Shown: in pieces, positions 1 through 6,369 of the stretch
Layout: every line of letters begins with the position of its first letter
Position numbering within the stretch: the first letter of the stretch is position 1
From: Chloroflexota bacterium
GTDB lineage: Bacteria > Chloroflexota > Anaerolineae > UBA3071
Reading direction: 5' to 3'
DNA length: 6,636 nucleotides
Assembly: GCA_014383605.1 (NCBI GenBank)
Contig: JACNHM010000377.1
Location: 8,743 to 15,378, forward strand
Notes under the pieces: model-generated
Told to the model about the DNA's origin: nothing
The model's input: only the letters and a program-made list of their open reading frames with translations
Databases searched by the model: none
Made by a program: the position numbers and the translations under genes

Positions 1-2
1 TG

Positions 3-26
3 TACCAATCTACCAGTGTACCAATT
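3..26. repeat. Short 8-bp-period tandem repeat at window edge
   Basis: Three consecutive octamers can be read as taccaatc, taccagtg and taccaatt, after a leading tg that could be the tail of an earlier unit cut off by the window edge. The stretch lies downstream of the stop of the 100-residue membrane protein gene. It contains no start codon with a ribosome site and no hairpin I could see. The word gtaccaat also appears on the minus strand at 467-474. I read it as a degenerate intergenic microsatellite-like repeat; three units is too few to be certain. Confidence 0.45.
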
Positions 27-39
27 ACCGATATGCCAG

Positions 40-342
40 TCAGATGGTGTCATCGTTCCGATCATGAGAACGGAACCCTGCCAACGTTTTCGCCGCCTGG
101 CGCAGGCCGGATATGGTACTGGCAACGTTCACCACGGGAGACACGACGTGTTCGCTGAGAAAGGTTGCTGTCCCCTTCACCGTCCCCACCGTCTCCTGAG
201 TCGCCTCCAACATCGGCTTGATCTCCTCGCGCAGCATCTTCACCAGCCTGGACACCTGGATGGTCAAGATAGCCAGCAGGATACCGGCGATGATCGATTC
301 TAGCGCCAGGACAATGATCGCTACGTCACGTACAGTGGTCAT
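40..342 (-). CDS. Small membrane-anchored protein of unknown function (DUF948-like layout)
   Basis: The 100-residue product has one hydrophobic segment at about residues 6-30, interrupted by a glutamate at 15. A polar helical tail rich in valine, threonine and glutamate follows (about 34-90), and then a charged C-terminus. No signal-peptidase site or catalytic motif is visible, so the protein is probably anchored by its N-terminus with the tail on one face of the membrane. The layout (one N-terminal helix, then an amphipathic or coiled tail) resembles DUF948-type and similar short proteins, but I cannot assign a family firmly. The ATG start is supported by a GAGG-type ribosome site 6 bases upstream. 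No strong promoter was found in the 192-base spacer before it. It could be read from its own weak promoter or through from the methyltransferase. Parts of its 3' half appear to be echoed in the spacer at 419-489. Confidence 0.7.
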   Translation of the reverse strand: MTTVRDVAIIVLALESIIAGILLAILTIQVSRLVKMLREEIKPMLEATQETVGTVKGTATFLSEHVVSPVVNVASTISGLRQAAKTLAGFRSHDRNDDTI

Positions 343-534
343 TTCGCACCTCGATTGATTGTGCCGAATGTATGCCGTTGGGTAGAAGAGAGCATTGGCT
401 TCACACAGGCTTGATCACCGAACCCTGCCTGAAACGTAAAACGTGAAGCGTGAAGATGGTCTCAATATTGGTACTGGTCAACGTTTCACGCATCACCATC
501 AATGATCTCGGCCTCTCTCTGCGCGTAACCTTGT
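343..534. other. Spacer between methyltransferase and 100-residue gene
   Basis: This 192-base gap has no convincing gene, no RNA gene and no clear hairpin-plus-T-run terminator on either strand. Its notable content is the repeat-bearing stretch at about 419-489, described separately. The ribosome site of the downstream gene lies at its left end. Confidence 0.6.
419..489 (-). repeat. Possible decayed partial copy of neighbouring gene, with inverted words
   Basis: Two blocks match the coding strand of the 100-residue gene in the same order. On the minus strand, GGCAGGGTTCGG here (430-419) matches GGCAGGGTTCCG at 82-71. The stretch from GTGAAACG to CAATAT (489-465) matches 132-111 apart from three single-base insertions. 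The spacing between blocks is similar (about 28 versus 35 bases). The insertions destroy the frame, so it cannot be coding. The same stretch contains an 8-base inverted repeat, tgaaacgt at 430-437 against acgtttca at 481-488, and repeated gaaacgt/aaacgtga words. Either this is a relic of a tandem duplication or both sites share an intergenic repeat family. Confidence 0.4.
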
Positions 535-1848
535 TCACTGTCGCTCAAGAATTAGAATGTGCTCTTCGATATCCATATTAGTCGCGGTGGCGCGTCTAGT
601 GCGCCACACGATCGTTTCGACCTCAGCATAGTGCAGTTTTCGGCATGCCACAAGACTCAACAACCTAGCAGTGCGGATAGGAACTCGGAAGTAACTCATC
701 TGATCACCCACTACCAAAGCAAGTTTGCCGCCCGGTGACATGACCTGCTGCAATTGCTCAAGTACCCGACACATCCCACCAAAATACTCAGTAACCACAC
801 GGTGATACAGACGCTCAAAGCCTGATGTGGCTCCACGCTCAACCCGTCTGCGTTCGACTTCCTGGGCCACTTCTTGGATCTCTGGAATGTCGGCTACATA
901 AACTGAGTCATCGTCTGCCACATAGACATTGCGCGTATGCGAGCGCAGCATCTCTTTCTTCACCCGTCTGAGATCACCTTTCTCACCAATAAAGCCCAGT
1001 AGGATCAACTCGAGTCGTGTTATGCGCGTGTAGTCCTTCTCGTTTGGATACGGCGGTGATGTAATCACATAGTCTATCGGTCCCTCGATCAGGGTTGTCA
1101 GTCGTCGGGCGTCTCCGCAATAGACTGCCGTCATCCCCGCATTAGGTATTTGTTGAACCTTCGCTAGGTCATGTCTGACTCGTCGGAGTTTCTCGGCATA
1201 AGCTCTGTAAGCATCAGCGTCCTCTCGTTTCCTGGCAACATACACCTCGGGGCCAAAACCAACGTTGGACACATCAGTGACGACGACAGCAGCCAGTGCC
1301 AGACGGAAAACATCCGTGATGGCATCATCCGGCAGTGCATCAATGGCCCGCTTGATGATCAACGTCTTGCGAAACGGCACCTCGCTAAGCCAGTTCTTAG
1401 GAAAGAGGAGCCTGAGGCTTTCGTCATCGTCTACGCTTCGATCACAGAGAATCATCCCGGGTAAGAGCAGGTCATCAAAAGAAAGCTGATATGAATACTG
1501 TGCCCCGATAGACCGAATGGGCTCCCGGATAGACTCCAACAACTGGTGTCGCCGACGGTCAAACTCTGCCAGGTCAATATCCCACGTCGTCTTGACTCTG
1601 CTGGCAAAGGCGGAAACCGGGTTGGCGTCAATCCCCACTGAACTAATGCCAGACTTTTTGCATTCAACGAGAGTAGTTCCTGTACCCACGAAAGGGTCGA
1701 GCACCGTATGCTCTCGCCTAATGCCGAATTCGTTGATCATCTGAGAGACCAGATGATCGGGATAGGAGAGCACAAAGCGATACCAGCCGTGAACGGCGAC
1801 ATCCTCCAGTTGTTGAATTGCGCTGTTACTTCGCCTCCGGTGTGACAT
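535..1848 (-). CDS. Type II DNA amino-methyltransferase (probably N4-cytosine)
   Basis: The 437-residue product should transfer a methyl group from S-adenosylmethionine to an exocyclic amino group within the recognition site of the adjacent endonuclease, protecting host DNA. The SAM-binding motif DPFVGTGTT is at 51-59, followed by VGIDANP at 71-77. The catalytic motif TSPPYPNEKDY is at 263-273, preceded by the CGDARRL segment at 244-250. TSPPY is most often found in N4-cytosine enzymes, although N6-adenine enzymes cannot be excluded. The SAM motif precedes the catalytic motif, with about 190 residues between them that could include target recognition. SPGGKLALVVGD at 371-382 looks like a late core strand and turn. 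The ATG lies three bases after the endonuclease stop. A GGGAG ribosome site inside the end of that gene (1858-1862), nine bases from the ATG, makes coupled translation likely. Specificity cannot be read from sequence. Confidence 0.9.
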   Translation of the reverse strand: MSHRRRSNSAIQQLEDVAVHGWYRFVLSYPDHLVSQMINEFGIRREHTVLDPFVGTGTTLVECKKSGISSVGIDANPVSAFASRVKTTWDIDLAEFDRRRHQLLESIREPIRSIGAQYSYQLSFDDLLLPGMILCDRSVDDDESLRLLFPKNWLSEVPFRKTLIIKRAIDALPDDAITDVFRLALAAVVVTDVSNVGFGPEVYVARKREDADAYRAYAEKLRRVRHDLAKVQQIPNAGMTAVYCGDARRLTTLIEGPIDYVITSPPYPNEKDYTRITRLELILLGFIGEKGDLRRVKKEMLRSHTRNVYVADDDSVYVADIPEIQEVAQEVERRRVERGATSGFERLYHRVVTEYFGGMCRVLEQLQQVMSPGGKLALVVGDQMSYFRVPIRTARLLSLVACRKLHYAEVETIVWRTRRATATNMDIEEHILILERQ

Positions 1849-1851
1849 TCT

Positions 1852-2652
1852 CTACTGCTCCCTGCACAGTACGTAACGCTTATACCGCTTGGTAGCTACA
1901 AGGTTGGCGTCATCGCTATCGTTGAACTCCAGGAACATATACGATCCGTCTGGCATAATCTTCACACCGATGGGCCGGACAATCAGATCAGCAAAATACT
2001 GCCTGGCAAACCTCACCATCTGGATGATCTGTATAACACCAAGCTGGTCCCTGGGAGACTCGCCTTTTGCCTCGATGGGCAGCACGAAACCGTGTCCATC
2101 TGTATCTATTCCGATGTAGAGATCGTCAATCTCAACCTGACCGACATCGGAGATAGTAGTTCTGAAATGCCCTTGAATGTGATATGCTGTCAAGGCGGTG
2201 AACGTATCAATCAGACGGTTATAGCGAATCCGAGCTAGAAAACCCTGCTCATCTGTGCCCTGATACTTCAAAACGAGTTGGGGAGTGGCATCAAGGATGT
2301 GGACGATCTCTACGTCAGTCGGGATGTCCACATAGGGTGAACGAGTCAATCTGGTAAAGGCGTACTTCCCCTTACCCACACCCTCAATAGCCCAATTCCT
2401 ATGAGTCAGAATCGCTTGGGGCAGCTGAGATCGCCCAGAACGATAGGTGTAAACGATGTCAGGTATGTTCTTGATTGAAAGCCCAAGATCACTGACAGCA
2501 CGCTCAACGTCAGATTTGCTGAAAGGTAAACGGTTCACGTCTTCGTGGCCTGCGTGTAGGCTTTCAAAGACACGGTTGATAACCTGATCGTATTCCTTCA
2601 ACGCTTCATCAAAAAACGGTGGTTTTTGATTGGTCAGTGAGGATTCTCGCAT
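1852..2652 (-). CDS. Probable type II restriction endonuclease, PD-(D/E)XK-like
   Basis: The 266-residue product contains a recognisable nuclease core. VEIDDLYIGID at 173-183 is followed by a strand with PIEAKG at 192-197, giving candidate metal ligands D176 or D177 and E194 plus catalytic K196. A helix containing DQLGVIQI follows (202-209). A preceding helical stretch (about 143-163) ends in GHFRTTISDVGQ, leading into the first strand. The N-terminal 140 residues have no motif I recognise and may bind DNA or dimerise. The location directly before a DNA methyltransferase, three bases apart and on the same strand, is the main reason to call it a restriction enzyme rather than another nuclease. 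The ATG has a modest AGGA site nine bases upstream. The promoter at 2716-2744 fits it as first gene of the pair. No controller (C) protein gene accompanies it. I do not recognise a characterised relative, so the cut site is unknown. Confidence 0.75.
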   Translation of the reverse strand: MRESSLTNQKPPFFDEALKEYDQVINRVFESLHAGHEDVNRLPFSKSDVERAVSDLGLSIKNIPDIVYTYRSGRSQLPQAILTHRNWAIEGVGKGKYAFTRLTRSPYVDIPTDVEIVHILDATPQLVLKYQGTDEQGFLARIRYNRLIDTFTALTAYHIQGHFRTTISDVGQVEIDDLYIGIDTDGHGFVLPIEAKGESPRDQLGVIQIIQMVRFARQYFADLIVRPIGVKIMPDGSYMFLEFNDSDDANLVATKRYKRYVLCREQ

Positions 2653-2715
2653 CTTGCACCATCCTGCTAGCTACAACCCCATACAGAAAAGGCTTGCACC
2701 TTCCTCTGCTGTCCC

Positions 2716-2744
2716 ATTGTATCACACTTTCAGCCGCTTGGCAA
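2716..2744 (-). promoter_or_regulatory. Sigma-70-type promoter for the restriction-modification pair
   Basis: On the minus strand, TTGCCA (2744-2739) and TACAAT (2721-2716) are separated by exactly 17 bases. A TG one base before the -10 gives an extended -10. Both hexamers match consensus at five of six positions. Transcription would start near 2709, leaving a leader of roughly 57 bases before the endonuclease ATG. The -35 and spacer lie inside the last codons and stop of the 90-residue membrane protein gene. The module can thus be expressed independently of the upstream operon. Confidence 0.65.
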
Positions 2745-2994
2745 TGAACAGAGCCAGCCAGGAGAACAGGCTGGCCACCAGCACGTGCACCTGCCCGACC
2801 AGTTGCCACTTCAGCAGCGGCACGTACACCCATTGCCCCACTCCTTGGCCCACAGCAAAGCCCAACACCGCCGCCAAGGCGAAAATCCCCAGGTCACGCA
2901 GCGTCCGCCCCTGCCACAGATGGAACAGAGAGGCGTAAAGCAGCGCGATCACCGCACTCAGAAGCAACGCGGGAGACAACAAGAAGTCAAGCAT
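2722..2994 (-). CDS. Small integral membrane protein, function unknown
   Basis: The 90-residue product is almost entirely hydrophobic, with three predicted membrane helices at about residues 4-25, 35-55 and 68-86. The middle helix carries closely spaced glycines (GFAVGQGVGQW, 45-55) of the kind that allow tight helix packing. A short basic tail (AKRLKV) suggests the C-terminus is cytoplasmic. There are no conserved charged or cysteine residues to hint at catalysis. The ATG has a GAGGT ribosome site about six bases upstream. It lies 68 bases after mnmA on the same strand, so it may be the last gene of that operon, although the tandem repeat in between separates them. Its base composition is like mnmA rather than like the restriction genes. 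I do not recognise the family. Confidence 0.7.
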   Translation of the reverse strand: MLDFLLSPALLLSAVIALLYASLFHLWQGRTLRDLGIFALAAVLGFAVGQGVGQWVYVPLLKWQLVGQVHVLVASLFSWLALFIAKRLKV

Positions 2995-3022
2995 GGCCGT
3001 ACCTCACGTGATCTGCGATGCG

Positions 3023-3062
3023 CGACCTGCCGATTTGCTGATTTGCTGACTTGCCGACTTGC
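3023..3062. repeat. Five-unit 8-bp tandem repeat (YGAYYTGC)
   Basis: Five uninterrupted octamers run across this stretch: cgacctgc, cgatttgc, tgatttgc, tgacttgc and cgacttgc. Variation is confined to positions 1, 4 and 5 and consists only of C/T exchanges. The array ends on the base just before the reverse-complemented mnmA stop codon, so in the mnmA transcript it is the first 40 bases of the 3' untranslated region. It is not self-complementary and has no spacers, so it is neither a terminator hairpin nor CRISPR. Confidence 0.85.
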
Positions 3063-4148
3063 TCACTCAATGATCCCTCCGCCGAGACAGACCTGGCCGT
3101 CGTAGAACACCACCGCCTGGCCCGGGGTGATGTCCCGCAGCGGCTGCTCGAAGACCACCCGCACCCGCCCCGGCTCCAGCGGCAAAACCGTGGCTGGCGC
3201 ATCCGGCGCCCGGTAGCGGATCTTGGCCGTCACCGCCAGCGATTCTGCAGGCCAACCGCCGGAGACGAACGAGACCTCGCCAGCGGTCAGCTCGCGCCGG
3301 CCCAGCGCCGACAGCGGCCCCACCACCAGCGCCTTGCGGCCGACGTCCATCTCCAGCACGTACAGTGGCGCGGCGGCGGCGATGCCCAACCCTTTCCGCT
3401 GGCCGATGGTGTAGAAGGCCAGCCCCTGGTGCCTGCCCAACTGCTGTCCCCCCTGGTCGAGGATTGGCCCTGGACACACGGCCTGCGGCGCATAGCGACG
3501 CAGGAAGTCCCGGTAGTCGCCTCCGCCCACGAAGCAGAGATCCTGGCTCTCCGCTCGCTCGGCCACGGGCAGCCGGCGGAGCCGCGCCATGTGCCGCACC
3601 TGCCGTTTGCTGAACCCGCCCAGGGGGAAGTGCAGGTGCGCCAACTCCTCCTGCCCCAGCATGTGCAGCACGTACGACTGATCTTTGGAAGCATCCACGC
3701 CGCGCAGCAAGCGGTAGGCGGCGTGTTCCCCATCAGGCGGCAGCACGCCGGCGTAATGCCCCGTGGCCAGCAAATCGGCCTCCAGGCCCCGCGCATGGCG
3801 CAGCAGGGTGCCGAAGCGGATGTGCCGGTTGCAGGCCAGGCAGGGGTTCGGCGTGCGGCCCTCCGCGTAGGCGGCGACAAACGGCTCCACCACGCGCCCC
3901 CAGAAAGGCTCCTCGGCATTGAGCAGGTAAAAGGGGATGTCCAGCAGCGACGCCACGCTGCGGGCGCTGTCCACCGCCTCGGGCGTGCAGCAGAGATTGT
4001 GGCTGCACGCCCCCAGTTGCGGGTCGGCCCAGAGCCGCAGCATCACGCCGATGACCTCGTAACCCTGCTCCACCAGCAGTGCAGCGGCGGTGGAGCTGTC
4101 CACGCCCCCGCTCATGGCCACCACCGCCCGCCCCTTACCGGAAGCCAA
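3063..4148 (-). CDS. mnmA: tRNA-specific 2-thiouridylase MnmA
   Basis: MnmA activates U34 of tRNA-Glu, tRNA-Gln and tRNA-Lys with ATP and replaces its O2 with sulfur delivered from a cysteine desulfurase. The 361-residue length is typical. The PP-loop SGGVDSS is at 13-19, the tRNA/ATP-binding ATGHY at 128-132 and SKDQSYVL at 154-161. The two catalytic cysteine motifs are NPCLACN (101-107) and SQDLCF (201-206). C106 and C205 align with the E. coli catalytic pair, while C103 is an extra cysteine where E. coli has aspartate. The C-terminal beta-barrel domains (from about 240) end in FYDGQVCLGGGII. The start is TTG, overlapping the end of the radical SAM gene by 14 bases. A GGGAGG site at 4156-4161, seven bases upstream, supports it. 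The internal ATG at residue 12 would cut into the PP-loop strand. Confidence 0.96.
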   Translation of the reverse strand: MASGKGRAVVAMSGGVDSSTAAALLVEQGYEVIGVMLRLWADPQLGACSHNLCCTPEAVDSARSVASLLDIPFYLLNAEEPFWGRVVEPFVAAYAEGRTPNPCLACNRHIRFGTLLRHARGLEADLLATGHYAGVLPPDGEHAAYRLLRGVDASKDQSYVLHMLGQEELAHLHFPLGGFSKRQVRHMARLRRLPVAERAESQDLCFVGGGDYRDFLRRYAPQAVCPGPILDQGGQQLGRHQGLAFYTIGQRKGLGIAAAAPLYVLEMDVGRKALVVGPLSALGRRELTAGEVSFVSGGWPAESLAVTAKIRYRAPDAPATVLPLEPGRVRVVFEQPLRDITPGQAVVFYDGQVCLGGGIIE

Positions 4149-5028
4149 AGATCTCCCTCCCGGCGGCGATGGCCGCCAGATTCCAGTCGTAGGCCAGCGA
4201 GACCTCCACGTGCGCGGCGAAGCCGCACTGCTGGCAACTGATCTCCGCCCGGTTTTTCAGATAGCAGCCACAGTTCACCGCGCCATCGGGCTCCACGTTG
4301 GCGATGAGCCAGGGATGACAGTTCCAGGAATTATCCTGCAACGCCTTCAGAGCGGGAATGGAATCGGTAACCGGATAGCCCGCCCGCTTCAGGGCGATCA
4401 GCTCCTCCAGCACCCCGCGCCGCTCCGCCCGGCCCAGCGAGAGATCCTCCGTCCCCTCGTAGGGGTAGTAGAACTGCATGGTGATGCCCTTCACCCGTTC
4501 GGCCAGGAAGCGCACCAACTCCGGCACCTCCCGCCAGTTCAAGCGGTTGATGGTCACGTTGGCGAAGATCTTGGGATGCGACGAGGCCACGATGTGGGCC
4601 ATGGCCCGCTCGAACGATGGGCCGCGGTTGCGATCGTGCGTCTCCGCCAGCCCGTCCACGCTGACCCAGACGACGTCGGCCGGCACGTCGAGCGGCAAGG
4701 TGCCGTTGGTGGTCACGCCCACGCAGAAGAAGCGCTGCCGCGCGGCCTTCACCACGTCTGCCAGCCGGTAGTCGCCATCCCGCCAAAGGAAGGGCTCGCC
4801 GCCCTCGAAGATGACCAGCCGCACGCCGGCGTCGTACAGTTCATCCAGCGCCCGCCGCGCCCGGGCGAAGCTCATGTCCTCGCCCTCCTGCCGCCAGAAG
4901 GGACAGGCAGCGCAGTGCAGGTTGCAGCGGTGGGTCAGCTTGAACCCCGCCAGCAGCGGCCGCCGCCGGCCCAGCAGGCGGCTCGCCAGGTTGTGCCGCA
5001 GGAAGTAGAGATAGTGCCCGCCGATCAC
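4135..5028 (-). CDS. Radical SAM protein of unknown substrate, with C-terminal cysteine cluster
   Basis: The 297-residue product carries the radical SAM cluster motif CNLHCAAC (C35, C39, C42), which binds a [4Fe-4S] cluster that cleaves S-adenosylmethionine. The SAM-contacting GGEP segment is at 76-79 (FEGGEPFL). TTNGT (106-110) and VSVDG (122-126) fit the following barrel strands. A second set of cysteines at 237, 253, 255, 265 and 268 (CX15CXCX9CX2C) could hold an auxiliary cluster, as in SPASM-like or related C-terminal extensions. The N-terminus before residue 30 is basic and may be amphipathic. The GTG start overlaps the desulfurase stop by four bases (GTGA). The stop lies inside the start of mnmA, so all three genes are tightly coupled. 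Context suggests a link to sulfur or tRNA modification, but co-transcription alone does not establish the substrate. HpnH-like and peptide-modifying relatives remain possible. Confidence 0.85.
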   Translation of the reverse strand: MIGGHYLYFLRHNLASRLLGRRRPLLAGFKLTHRCNLHCAACPFWRQEGEDMSFARARRALDELYDAGVRLVIFEGGEPFLWRDGDYRLADVVKAARQRFFCVGVTTNGTLPLDVPADVVWVSVDGLAETHDRNRGPSFERAMAHIVASSHPKIFANVTINRLNWREVPELVRFLAERVKGITMQFYYPYEGTEDLSLGRAERRGVLEELIALKRAGYPVTDSIPALKALQDNSWNCHPWLIANVEPDGAVNCGCYLKNRAEISCQQCGFAAHVEVSLAYDWNLAAIAAGREIFGFR

Positions 5029-6221
5029 GCTGCTGCCCGACGTTCCTGGTACAACGGCGAGATGGCCCGCAGCCGCTCCACGATGGACGGCAGCGCCTTC
5101 AGCACGTAGTCCACGTCCTCCGCCGTGTTCTCGCGGCCCAAGGTCAGCCGCAGGCTGCCGAAGGCTTCCTCCGGCGGCACGCCCATGGCCCTCAGCACGT
5201 GCGAAGCCTCCACCGCGCCTGTGCTGCAGGCCGAACCGCTGGAAGCCGCCACCCCCAGCAGGTCCAACTGGATCAACACCGCCTCCCCCTCGATATACTT
5301 GAAGGTGAAATTGGCGTTGTTGGGCAGCCGCCGCAGGGGATGCCCGTTCAGATGCACATCCGGGACGCGGTCGAGCACCCCCGCAATGAGACGGTCGCGC
5401 AAGGCGGCGATGCGGCGGTTGTTTTCCTCAGCCTCCTCGTAGGCCAGTTTCAGCGCCGTGGCCAGGCCCACGATGTAGGGGACGTTCTCCGTGCCCGCCC
5501 GGCGCCGCCGCTCGTGCCCGCCGCCCGTCTGCATCGGCCAGAAGGGCACACCGTCACGAACGTACAGCAAACCCACACCCTTAGGGCCGTAGAACTTGTG
5601 CGCCGAAAGGGCCAGCAGATCCACCTTCAGATCGTCCACGTTCAGCGGCAGCGTGCCGCCGGCCTGCACGGCGTCGGTGTGGAAGGGGATGCCCCGCGCC
5701 CTGGCGACCGCGCCGATCTCAGCCAGAGGCTCAATGGTGCCCACCTCGTTGTTGGCGTACATCACGCTGATGAGCACGGTGTCCTGGCGGATGGCCCGCG
5801 CCACATCGTCGGGGTCCACCACGCCGTAGCGGTCCACGGGCAGCAGCGTCAATTGGAAACCGAAGCGCTCGCGCAGCTCCTCCGCCGTGTGCAACACGGC
5901 GTGATGCTCGATGGGGGTGGTGATGATGTGGTTGCCCTTGCCCCGCCCCCGCTGGGCGAAGGCCACGCCGCGCAGCGCCAGGTTATCGCTCTCGGAGCCG
6001 CCACTGGTGAAGATGATCTCCCGCGGCTTGCAGCCCAGGATGCCCGCCACCATCTCCCGCGCCTGGTCCAGGGCTTTGGACGCCTCCCGCGCCGGGCGAT
6101 GGACGCCGGAGGGATTGCCGTAGGTGTCCGTCCAATAAGGCAGCATTGCTGCCAGCACACGCCGATCCACCGCCGTGGTGGCGGCGTGATCCATGTAGAT
6201 CGCTCGCTTCATCTCGGCCAT
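5025..6221 (-). CDS. Cysteine desulfurase, NifS/IscS group
   Basis: This pyridoxal-phosphate enzyme converts cysteine to alanine and carries the sulfur as a persulfide for MnmA and iron-sulfur assembly. The 398-residue length is usual. The N-terminal YMDHAATT is at 9-16. [10 protein letters not shown] (71-80) and the EHHAVL histidines (105-110) frame the cofactor. HTDAVQ at 181-186 supplies the pyridine-nitrogen aspartate D183. [10 protein letters not shown] gives the Schiff-base lysine K209. The persulfide cysteine is C332 in SSGSACSTG, in the long mobile loop typical of group I enzymes. RAGTEN (241-246) is also conserved. The ATG at 6221 has an AAGGAG site (6231-6236) nine bases upstream; a second ATG at codon 4 is less well placed. 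As first gene of an operon with mnmA it resembles dedicated desulfurase-MnmA pairs. No IscU/NifU scaffold gene is in the window, so I leave the symbol open between nifS and iscS. Confidence 0.95.
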   Translation of the reverse strand: MAEMKRAIYMDHAATTAVDRRVLAAMLPYWTDTYGNPSGVHRPAREASKALDQAREMVAGILGCKPREIIFTSGGSESDNLALRGVAFAQRGRGKGNHIITTPIEHHAVLHTAEELRERFGFQLTLLPVDRYGVVDPDDVARAIRQDTVLISVMYANNEVGTIEPLAEIGAVARARGIPFHTDAVQAGGTLPLNVDDLKVDLLALSAHKFYGPKGVGLLYVRDGVPFWPMQTGGGHERRRRAGTENVPYIVGLATALKLAYEEAEENNRRIAALRDRLIAGVLDRVPDVHLNGHPLRRLPNNANFTFKYIEGEAVLIQLDLLGVAASSGSACSTGAVEASHVLRAMGVPPEEAFGSLRLTLGRENTAEDVDYVLKALPSIVERLRAISPLYQERRAAA

Positions 6222-6260
6222 GTTCGCACACTCCTTCGCCTCTCGTCAGATTCGCAGCGT

Positions 6261-6289
6261 ATTTTAGCACCCTCGCCTCCTTCTGTCAA
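6261..6289 (-). promoter_or_regulatory. Consensus sigma-70-type promoter for the desulfurase-rSAM-mnmA operon
   Basis: On the minus strand a perfect TTGACA (6289-6284) and TAAAAT (6266-6261) are separated by 17 bases, with TG one base before the -10. Transcription should start near 6254, giving a leader of about 33 bases to the desulfurase ATG. That leader is too short for a typical riboswitch, and I see no IscR-like operator with confidence. Confidence 0.85.
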
Positions 6290-6328
6290 AAGGCATTGCT
6301 GAGCGAGTTGCGCAGCCGCTGTGTGCAT

Positions 6329-6357
6329 TTGACCTTATACGTCATTTCTGCTAAAAT
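6329..6357 (+). promoter_or_regulatory. Sigma-70-type promoter for tRNA-Glu
   Basis: TTGACC (6329-6334) and TAAAAT (6352-6357) are separated by 17 bases, and TG at 6349-6350 provides an extended -10. Initiation should fall near 6364, about six bases before the mature tRNA 5' end. It shares the nine-base TGCTAAAAT with the opposing operon promoter, and the two -35 boxes are 39 bases apart, back to back. Confidence 0.8.
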
Positions 6358-6369
6358 TGCCGCCAGTTG

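Noticed and set aside
430..488. Inverted repeat tgaaacgt/acgtttca as the terminator of the methyltransferase gene
   Set aside because: The arms are eight bases with a loop of over 40 bases and no T-run follows.
1879..1884. TATAAG on the minus strand as the -10 of a separate methyltransferase promoter
   Set aside because: No acceptable -35 lies 16-18 bases upstream and there is no TG extension; at best a weak site.
2676..2697. Hairpin in the endonuclease leader as a terminator or attenuator
   Set aside because: The stem is only about four pairs (AAGG/CCTT) and is unlikely to be stable.
2609..2833. Small minus-strand frame upstream of the endonuclease as a controller (C) protein gene
   Set aside because: It has no helix-turn-helix pattern, overlaps two real genes and contains the promoter of the restriction pair.
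3023..3062. CRISPR-like array
   Set aside because: The units are 8 bases, contiguous and without spacers.
3051..6302. Long open frames on the plus strand across mnmA, the radical SAM gene and the desulfurase gene
   Set aside because: They lie opposite three genes with clear catalytic motifs, are rich in arginine, proline, alanine, glycine and histidine, and are expected in very GC-rich coding DNA.
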